The notes under the pieces: generated by a model
What the model was told of the DNA's origin: nothing
The model's database searches: none
What the model saw: only the letters and a program-made list of their open reading frames with translations
Source: Eubacterium sp. CAG:841
Lineage (GTDB): Bacteria > Bacillota > Clostridia > Oscillospirales > CAG-272
Direction: 5' to 3'
NCBI GenBank assembly: GCA_000437375.1
Contig: FR898236.1
Coordinates: forward strand, 21,272-48,763
Length of the DNA stretch: 27,492 bases
Made by a program: the position numbers and the translations under genes
Shown here: piece by piece, positions 22,121 through 27,492 of the stretch
Numbering within the stretch: position 1 is the stretch's first letter
How the letters are laid out: each line of letters opens with the position of its first letter

Positions 22121-22543
22121 ATGGAAATTTTATTGAAGATAAAAACCTCGTCCGCCGAAGAGACAGAGAATGTCGGTTTTGAATTTGCAAAAAAGCTTGC
22201 TCCGGGCGACTGTATCGCAATGAAAGGCGATCTCGGCGCAGGAAAGACAGCATTCGTGCGAGGAATGGCAAAGCTTCTCTGCCCCGGCACAAGAGTGCAA
22301 AGTCCGACTTACACTATAGTCAATTCATATCGCGGAAAAATACCGCTTTACCACTTTGATATGTACCGTATAGACGGTGAAGAATCGCTTTACAGCACAG
22401 GATTTTTCGATTATCTCGACGCAGGCGGCATATGCGCTGTCGAATGGAGCGAAAAAATCGAAGAGTTTCTCCCCGAAAACTGCTATGCGGTGTCTATAAC
22501 CAAAAACGGTGAAACGGATCGCGAAATAGTTATAAGCAGGTGA
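22121..22543 (+). CDS. tsaE: tRNA t6A synthesis ATPase TsaE
   Basis: ATPase partner of TsaB-TsaD in making threonylcarbamoyladenosine at position 37 of ANN-decoding tRNAs. 140 residues. Walker A GDLGAGKT (36-43), then SPTYTIVNSY, YHFDMYRIDG with the DMYR motif, and AVEWSEK near residue 107, all typical of TsaE (YjeE). The ATG begins one base after the cysteine desulfurase stop, so the two are probably co-expressed. Confidence 0.95.
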   Translation: MEILLKIKTSSAEETENVGFEFAKKLAPGDCIAMKGDLGAGKTAFVRGMAKLLCPGTRVQSPTYTIVNSYRGKIPLYHFDMYRIDGEESLYSTGFFDYLDAGGICAVEWSEKIEEFLPENCYAVSITKNGETDREIVISR

Positions 22544-22547
22544 CAAA

Positions 22548-23261
22548 ATGAAAATTCTTGCAATAGATACAACGGCAAAGACAGCCGCGGGCGCTATATG
22601 CGATAACGGCAATGTAATTTGCAGTTTCGCCGTCACAGGCGGATTTACCCACAGCGAAACAATGCTTCCCGAAATCGACAGATTACTTGAAAAAGCAAAG
22701 CTATCAATTTCCGATATAGACATATTTGCAGTGTCGGCGGGTCCCGGTTCATTTACCGGCGTAAGGATAGGCGTTTCGCTCATAAAAGGGCTTGCGTTCG
22801 GAAGAAATATTCCCTGCATCGGCGTTTCATCACTTGAGGCATTATCACGAAATGCCGACGGTATCGGCGGCAGATTTATCGCCTGCCCTGTTATGGACGC
22901 CCGCAGGAATCAACTTTATAATGCAATTTTCCTCTGTGACGACGACCGCAGAGAACGTCTCTGCGAGGACAGACTCGTTTCGGCGGAGAAGCTTGCCGCC
23001 GAGCTTTCGGAATTTTCGCTTCCGATATACTTTTTCGGCGACGGCTATGACATAGCAAAAAAAGCTTTCCCGCAAGCAAGCGACACGCCGAAAGAACTTA
23101 TACTTCAAAACGGCGCGTCCGTCGCAAAGACCGCATTTGAAGTTTACACAAAAGCCGAAGACAAATCCGTTTTTACGGACTTTGCGCTTTCACCGTCATA
23201 TCTCCGTCCTTCGCAGGCGGAAAGAGAATATAACGCAAAAAAGGAGAAAGAATCAATATGA
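22548..23261 (+). CDS. tsaB: tRNA t6A synthesis protein TsaB
   Basis: Scaffold protein that forms a complex with TsaD and TsaE. 237 residues of the ASKHA fold: ILAIDTTAKTAAGAI at the N-terminus, SAGPGSFTGVRIGVSLIKG (about 64-82) and the C-terminal YLRPSQAERE that is typical of Firmicute TsaB. Starts 4 bases after tsaE and overlaps rpiB by ATGA. rimI and tsaD, frequent neighbours, are not in this window. Confidence 0.95.
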   Translation: MKILAIDTTAKTAAGAICDNGNVICSFAVTGGFTHSETMLPEIDRLLEKAKLSISDIDIFAVSAGPGSFTGVRIGVSLIKGLAFGRNIPCIGVSSLEALSRNADGIGGRFIACPVMDARRNQLYNAIFLCDDDRRERLCEDRLVSAEKLAAELSEFSLPIYFFGDGYDIAKKAFPQASDTPKELILQNGASVAKTAFEVYTKAEDKSVFTDFALSPSYLRPSQAEREYNAKKEKESI

Positions 23262-23689
23262 AAAAAATTGCTCTCGCCGCCGACCACGCCGGCTATCTTC
23301 TCAAAGGTAAAATTATCGCATATCTTACCGAAAAGGGTTATGAATGTGTAAATCTCGGAACAGACACGGCAGATTCCGTCGATTATCCCGTATATGCAAA
23401 CAAGCTTTGCGAAAGCATCCTTTCGGGAGAATGTGAATGCGGAATTCTTATCTGCGGAACGGGTATAGGAATGAGCATCGCAGCAAACCGTCACAAAGGC
23501 ATCCGTGCAGCGCTTTGTTATGCCGAAAACTGCGTGGAGCTTACACGTCAGCATAATAATGCAAACGTCCTCTGCCTCGGAGCAAGGGTAACGGACGACG
23601 AAACCGCAATGAAGCTTGTCGATAAGTTTCTTTCCACAGATTATCTCGGCGGAAGACATGATAAAAGAATCGCCATGCTCGACGAATGA
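23258..23689 (+). CDS. rpiB: Ribose-5-phosphate isomerase B
   Basis: Interconverts ribose 5-phosphate and ribulose 5-phosphate in the pentose phosphate pathway. 143 residues of the RpiB/LacA/LacB family, with AADHAGY at the N-terminus, the active-site Cys loop CGTGIGMSIAANRHKGIRA (about 65-83) and HNNANVLCLGAR (about 97-108). Translationally coupled to tsaB. A terminator follows, so it closes the unit. Confidence 0.95.
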   Translation: MKKIALAADHAGYLLKGKIIAYLTEKGYECVNLGTDTADSVDYPVYANKLCESILSGECECGILICGTGIGMSIAANRHKGIRAALCYAENCVELTRQHNNANVLCLGARVTDDETAMKLVDKFLSTDYLGGRHDKRIAMLDE

Positions 23690-23707
23690 TCAAAGCAGAA
23701 AACAATT

Positions 23708-23750
23708 GGGCTTTTGCCGGCAAGGCAGAAGCTCTTTTTATTTATTTTTG
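23708..23750 (+). terminator. Terminator after rpiB
   Basis: GGGCTTTTGCC (23708-23718) and GGCAGAAGCTC (23724-23734) pair over 11 bp with two G-T pairs, followed by a long T-rich run. Confidence 0.85.
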
Positions 23751-23782
23751 CTATATTTATTCTTCGTTAACAATATATTTAC

Positions 23783-23812
23783 TTGACTTTTTATGCAAAT
23801 AAGTGATATAAT
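23783..23812 (+). promoter_or_regulatory. SigA-type promoter of the surface-protein gene
   Basis: TTGACT (23783-23788) and TATAAT (23807-23812) with an 18-base spacer. The leader of about 75 bases before the ATG shows no convincing riboswitch. Confidence 0.8.
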
Positions 23813-23894
23813 ATAGCATGTGGAAGATCGCTTGTTTTTTTAGCAGGCATCCGCAAAATCCAAACAAATAAAATTTGAAAGGAATTTATCCGGC

Positions 23895-25835
23895 ATGAAA
23901 AAAATCGTATCAATTTTTCTCTGCGCTCTTATGATTCTTTCCGTTGCAAGCGTCGGTGCCTTTGCAGGTCCCATAGTTTATGCTGACGGCGTAAACAACT
24001 CAAAGATAGCATGCGTTGATTTTCTTGATTTCTCAAAAGAAAACAACGATTGGTGGGCAGAGCAGAAAGAAGACGGCACATGGTCACCCAAGGAACTCTT
24101 TATGTCCCCTACAGATGATGACTTCAATGTTTGCGGCGCTTACATCCCCACAGACATGAAAAACCTTATGACCTATCTCAAAAACAAGGTTGCATGGAGC
24201 TTGACTGACAACGGTGAAGTTCTTCATCTCAAAACAACCAGTACGGCATCAAATCCCGGAATACCGTTCTGCGTTGACGATGCGGGCAGCGCAATAAACC
24301 TCAATTCAGAGGTAAAAGGCGGAACAGAGTATGTCAAAATCCGTATAAGAAACTACAGCACTGCCGATCAACTCTCTTTCGGCTATACCTGCACGGCATG
24401 GGGCGGCGGCGGTCGTAGATTCATGGAGAAAACGATAGCAAGCATTGACATCGAACCTGTATCAACTGAATGGAAAACCTACATCTTCAGCTATCCCGAA
24501 GCAAACGCTGCAACAAACTACAATGATCTTTGCAAGGATTCAAAAACAGGCGCGATTTCTCCTCAGTATGGCGGAAAACTTCAGGATCTTATATTATTCC
24601 CGTTCGGCTATAACGTAAAAGACGGTACCGGCGCTTATGAAGGCGCTGAAATGGACGTCGACTACATCGTTATCGGAACAAAAGAATATGTAGAAAACTA
24701 CAAGAGCGAGCTTGAAAAGAAAGAAGAAAAGGTTTCAAAGGTTGAAATCACAAAGCCCGCTGACAAAACTTCTTACTATGTAGGCGAAACTCTCGACCGT
24801 ACAGGTCTTGAAATAAAGGCTACTTTCAACGACGGCACAACAGAAATTCTTGAAAGCTACAATGTTGTTTACAACTTCAACGAAGAAGCAGCCGAATCCG
24901 TTGTTACAATAAAATACGGAAGCGCTTCGACTACGTACAAAGTAAAAGTTACGGGTATAAAGGATATCGCAATCGAAACTCCTCCCAAGACAACAACGTA
25001 TGATATGGTTACCATAAAGAGTGGCTCTTTTGCTCCCGAAGGTCTTACAATAAAAGTAAACTACAACGATGGTACTTCTGTAGTAAAGGAACTCGGCTCC
25101 TTCAAGCTTGAATATGATGCACTTAAGCCCGGTGAAGGAAACGTTATCACCATCAACTTCTACGGCGCAAAGACGAGCTTCACGGCAAACGTTATAAACG
25201 TAACAAGCATCGAAGTTGAAAAACTTGACAAGACTTACCGTTACGGCGGCGAGATCGCTGACGATGATCTCAGAATCACTTGCATATACAGCGACGGTTC
25301 AAAGAAATCACTTGCAGACGCAAAAATAAATGCTACTATCGACAAGACTTACGACTTTACAAAATCCGGCGAAGTTGAAGTAACAGTAAAGATCTCCAAT
25401 ACAACATACGAGATCGATTGCACAGCTACAACAACGGCAAATGTTGAAGCGCCTACTTCCCTTGCAGTTGACACTAAGCTTGCAAAACTCTCCTACAACG
25501 TTGACGATAAATTCTCAACGGAAGGACTTCTCGTTTCATACGTTTATGGAGACGGCTCAACGGTTACTCTCAAGGCTGAAGACTATGACGTTAAGTACGA
25601 CTTCTCCGAACCCGGAGATCAGAAAGTCACTGTAACCGACAAGCATGCGAACCTTTCCGCAAACTTCACAGCAACAGTTGAAGGCTCTACAAAGCAGACA
25701 ACCCCGAGACAGACAACGACAACTTCCGGCAAGACATCCGGCGGTTGTAAATCAGCTATCGGAGCAGGCGCTGCCCTTGCAATCGTTTCAATTATCGGAG
25801 CAGGCGTAGTTCTCGGAAAGAAGAAAGAAAACTGA
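23895..25835 (+). CDS. Secreted Ig-like-domain surface protein with C-terminal membrane anchor
   Basis: A 646-residue secreted protein. A signal peptide (about 1-24, ending GAFA) is followed by an N-terminal module (about 36-270) that resembles a galactose-binding or carbohydrate-binding beta-sandwich. Four Ig-like repeats follow (about 283-353, 354-434, 435-515 and 516-597), each with the [YF]-x-x-GE-x-L-x-x-x-GL-x-[IV] and [DN]-DG[TS] signature of bacterial Ig-like domains (Big_3 type). Then come a Thr-rich linker and a C-terminal helix (about 618-640) ending KKKEN. The anchor begins SGGC and has no LPXTG, so it is not a classic sortase substrate. The ligand is unknown. Lysine and asparagine codons favour AAG and AAC, and this gene probably is highly expressed. 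Confidence 0.85.
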   Translation: MKKIVSIFLCALMILSVASVGAFAGPIVYADGVNNSKIACVDFLDFSKENNDWWAEQKEDGTWSPKELFMSPTDDDFNVCGAYIPTDMKNLMTYLKNKVAWSLTDNGEVLHLKTTSTASNPGIPFCVDDAGSAINLNSEVKGGTEYVKIRIRNYSTADQLSFGYTCTAWGGGGRRFMEKTIASIDIEPVSTEWKTYIFSYPEANAATNYNDLCKDSKTGAISPQYGGKLQDLILFPFGYNVKDGTGAYEGAEMDVDYIVIGTKEYVENYKSELEKKEEKVSKVEITKPADKTSYYVGETLDRTGLEIKATFNDGTTEILESYNVVYNFNEEAAESVVTIKYGSASTTYKVKVTGIKDIAIETPPKTTTYDMVTIKSGSFAPEGLTIKVNYNDGTSVVKELGSFKLEYDALKPGEGNVITINFYGAKTSFTANVINVTSIEVEKLDKTYRYGGEIADDDLRITCIYSDGSKKSLADAKINATIDKTYDFTKSGEVEVTVKISNTTYEIDCTATTTANVEAPTSLAVDTKLAKLSYNVDDKFSTEGLLVSYVYGDGSTVTLKAEDYDVKYDFSEPGDQKVTVTDKHANLSANFTATVEGSTKQTTPRQTTTTSGKTSGGCKSAIGAGAALAIVSIIGAGVVLGKKKEN

Positions 25836-25867
25836 TCTGATTTTTCAAATCATATATAGCAATCAAA

Positions 25868-25901
25868 AAATGCCCGCATCGCTTTTGCGATGCGGGCATT
25901 T
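25868..25901. terminator. Strong hairpin after the surface-protein gene
   Basis: AAATGCCCGCATCGC (25868-25882) and GCGATGCGGGCATTT (25887-25901) form a perfect 15-bp stem with loop TTTT. On plus only three T follow; the longer T-run would form on the minus strand, where no gene ends. It may still terminate the surface-protein transcript. Confidence 0.6.
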
Positions 25902-25931
25902 GGCAAAACAAACGTTATCGGGAGAAAAGAT

Positions 25932-26684
25932 ATGTATCCGTATTACATAATAGGCGATATAGACCTGTATTCGATATTTATAATGCTTGGTATTATAGCA
26001 GCAGTCATCGTCTACAGATTATGTGCCGACAGAGCGAATATAAACGCAAAGTTATATAATTTTACGCTTATCTGCGCCCTGTGTTCTATCGTCTCCGGAT
26101 TTGTCTTCTCTGTGCTTTTTCAAGCAATATACAACATAAAGGATCGCGGCGCATTTATAATTGACGGCGAAACCGGAGCCACCTTTGCCGGCGGGCTCAC
26201 AGGGGGAGCGGCGGCGTTTCTTTTTGTATATTTTATATTCGGCAAAAAATATGAAAGCAAAAAATATACACGCGACGTAATCGACTGCGCCGCGTGCGCT
26301 ATACCTTCGGCTCACGCTTTCGGAAGAATAGGTTGCCTTATGGGCGGATGTTGCTATGGAAAACCTACCGATTCTCCCATAGGAATATATATGGTCAATC
26401 TCGGATATAAGGTCGTGCCGGTACAACTTTTTGAAGCGATATTCCTTTTTGCGCTCGCAACGGTTTTAATAATACTGCTTTTCAAGGGCAAAAAGCACAT
26501 AATGGAGCTTTATATGCTCTCCTACGGGGTGTTCAGATTTATAATAGAATTCTTCCGCGATGACGAGCGCGGAACGCTTCTGACAGGAGTTTTTTCTCCG
26601 TCTCAGATAATATCAATCTGCCTTGTAATAGGCGCCGGAGCGCTTTATTTCGTTTCAAAACGGCATAAGGAGGCAAAAGCTTGA
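25932..26684 (+). CDS. Prolipoprotein diacylglyceryl transferase (Lgt) family protein
   Basis: A 250-residue integral membrane protein with about seven helices, of the Lgt family, which moves diacylglycerol from phosphatidylglycerol to the lipobox Cys of prolipoproteins. The family signature region reads HAFGRIGCLMGGCCYG (about 138-153), in which the classic GRxGNFxNxE is replaced by a Cys/Gly-rich version. Such variants are known among Firmicute relatives, so activity on lipoproteins is likely but not assured. The ATG at 25932 with GGGAG upstream is chosen; an earlier in-frame ATG lies inside the preceding hairpin. Overlaps the CPBP gene. Confidence 0.8.
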   Translation: MYPYYIIGDIDLYSIFIMLGIIAAVIVYRLCADRANINAKLYNFTLICALCSIVSGFVFSVLFQAIYNIKDRGAFIIDGETGATFAGGLTGGAAAFLFVYFIFGKKYESKKYTRDVIDCAACAIPSAHAFGRIGCLMGGCCYGKPTDSPIGIYMVNLGYKVVPVQLFEAIFLFALATVLIILLFKGKKHIMELYMLSYGVFRFIIEFFRDDERGTLLTGVFSPSQIISICLVIGAGALYFVSKRHKEAKA

Positions 26685-27454
26685 AAAAAAGTTTTTCTTA
26701 TAAAACAGCATGTATTATTTCACTTATAGTCTCGCTTGTGCTTATGGCGGCGGTAAGGCTCATAAAAACAGGAAACACTGCCTGTGATGTTCTGATATCA
26801 ACGCTTATAACCAGAACGGCTCTTGCCGTTGCGTTTGTATTCCTTATAAAGCATCTCGGATTCAAGGTTTTTTCCGTCACACCGAAAAATGCGCTTCTGC
26901 TCATTCCCTGCTTTGCCGTAGTTATAAATAATCTACCTATAATAGCCCTTGCCAATGGTTCTGCGAGCATATCGTCATCCGTGCAGAAAATAATACTGCT
27001 TGCAGCAAGCTGTCTGGCAGTTGCAGCATATGAGGAGCTTACTTTCAGAGGAGCGCTCTTTCTTATGATATGCAAAAACAAAAAATCTAAAAAAGATATC
27101 TTTTTTTCAACAGTCATTTCATCCGCAGTGTTTGCATTGTTTCACATGTTCAATCTTATCGACGGCGCGGGGCTTGTTCCCGTTATGATGCAAATCGGAT
27201 ATTCGTTCCTTATCGGAGGAATGTGTGCGACGGTGCTTATCGTCTGCAAGAGCATTTATCCGTGCATTATTCTTCACGCTATATTCAACTTCTGTGGGAA
27301 CATCGTGCCAACGTTCGGAACAGGATATGAAACGGTGTGGGATCCCGCAACTATCGCCATAACGGTTATTCTTGCGATGATATGCGCCGCAGCGGTAATA
27401 TATTCACTTCTTCGCTACGGAGACAAAAACATAAGTTCTTTTTATTCCGAATAA
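26681..27454 (+). CDS. CPBP-family intramembrane metalloprotease
   Basis: A 257-residue membrane protein with about eight helices and the CPBP/Abi motifs: EELTFRG (Glu118-Glu119 and Arg), FALFHMFN (about 150) and HAIFNFCG (about 205). These residues form the glutamate- and histidine-based active site of the family, whose bacterial members are linked to protein processing or bacteriocin immunity. The start is TTG at 26681, which overlaps the previous stop (TTGA); AAGGAGG lies 7 bases upstream. Co-transcribed with the Lgt-like gene. Confidence 0.85.
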   Translation: MKKSFSYKTACIISLIVSLVLMAAVRLIKTGNTACDVLISTLITRTALAVAFVFLIKHLGFKVFSVTPKNALLLIPCFAVVINNLPIIALANGSASISSSVQKIILLAASCLAVAAYEELTFRGALFLMICKNKKSKKDIFFSTVISSAVFALFHMFNLIDGAGLVPVMMQIGYSFLIGGMCATVLIVCKSIYPCIILHAIFNFCGNIVPTFGTGYETVWDPATIAITVILAMICAAAVIYSLLRYGDKNISSFYSE

Positions 27455-27466
27455 TATTCTTTCTGG

Positions 27467-27482
27467 TTTATATCAATATAAA
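27467..27482. repeat. Short AT palindrome at the right edge
   Basis: TTTATAT (27467-27473), CA, ATATAAA (27476-27482). Twelve bases after the CPBP gene. Nothing else is seen in 27455-27492; the AT-only composition makes chance likely. Confidence 0.25.
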
Positions 27483-27492
27483 AACGGCTTGC

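Noticed and set aside
23820..23894. Riboswitch in the leader of the surface-protein gene
   Set aside because: The leader is about 75 bases with no stable or recognisable conserved fold.

Overview
The window looks like chromosome of an anaerobic, probably spore-forming, gut-type member of Clostridia (Bacillota). The reasons are a six-gene Rnf complex in the order C-D-G-E-A-B, a type III glutamine synthetase, a hexameric-type glutamate dehydrogenase, FeoA/FeoB ferrous iron uptake, a SigH-like sigma factor, a NusG_II/Gx-transporter pair, strong AGGAGG-type ribosome sites, and many near-perfect TTGACA-17-TATAAT promoters. Genus-level placement is not possible from the sequence alone.

Layout. 1-366: tRNA-Pro(UGG) on the minus strand, a separate copy of its 5' half, and a short GGTCAAA repeat cluster; no protein gene. 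367-3032 (minus): glutamate dehydrogenase, then an XRE-type DNA-binding protein carrying ten 29-residue helical repeats. 3237-4817 (plus): a DUF308/HdeD-like membrane protein and an unrecognised polytopic membrane protein. The XRE gene and the DUF308 gene diverge from promoters that share one -35 box, with two abutting 21-bp palindromes beside them. 4937-7021: type III glutamine synthetase. 7067-7915 (minus): a cysteine-rich conserved protein of unknown role. 8175-13050: the Rnf operon, followed by a NusG_II-domain protein and a Gx-family membrane protein. 14020-16590: an ECF sigma factor with its DUF4367 anti-sigma partner, then a VanZ-like protein and an exported protein; both units start at nearly identical non-SigA promoter motifs, so they probably form one regulon. 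16633-18943: feoA (minus), tRNA-Gln(CUG), feoB (plus). 19104-20892: a SigH-like sigma factor, a degenerate tRNA, a small zinc-ribbon protein and a lipoprotein. 20938-23689: cysteine desulfurase, TsaE, TsaB and RpiB, closely packed. 23895-27454: a large secreted Ig-like-domain surface protein, an Lgt-family protein and a CPBP membrane protease.

How the genes fit together. Glutamate dehydrogenase and GS III cover ammonia assimilation or glutamate catabolism. Rnf couples ferredoxin:NAD+ electron transfer to ion pumping and supplies the energetic core. The ECF and SigH-like modules and VanZ suggest envelope-stress and stationary-phase control. TsaE and TsaB serve tRNA t6A synthesis, and the cysteine desulfurase supplies sulfur.

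The least explained elements are the XRE-solenoid regulator with its divergent control region, the two-site ECF motif, the tRNA-like sequence with an enlarged anticodon loop, and the tRNA-Pro half copy. No phage, CRISPR array, IS element or defence system was found.
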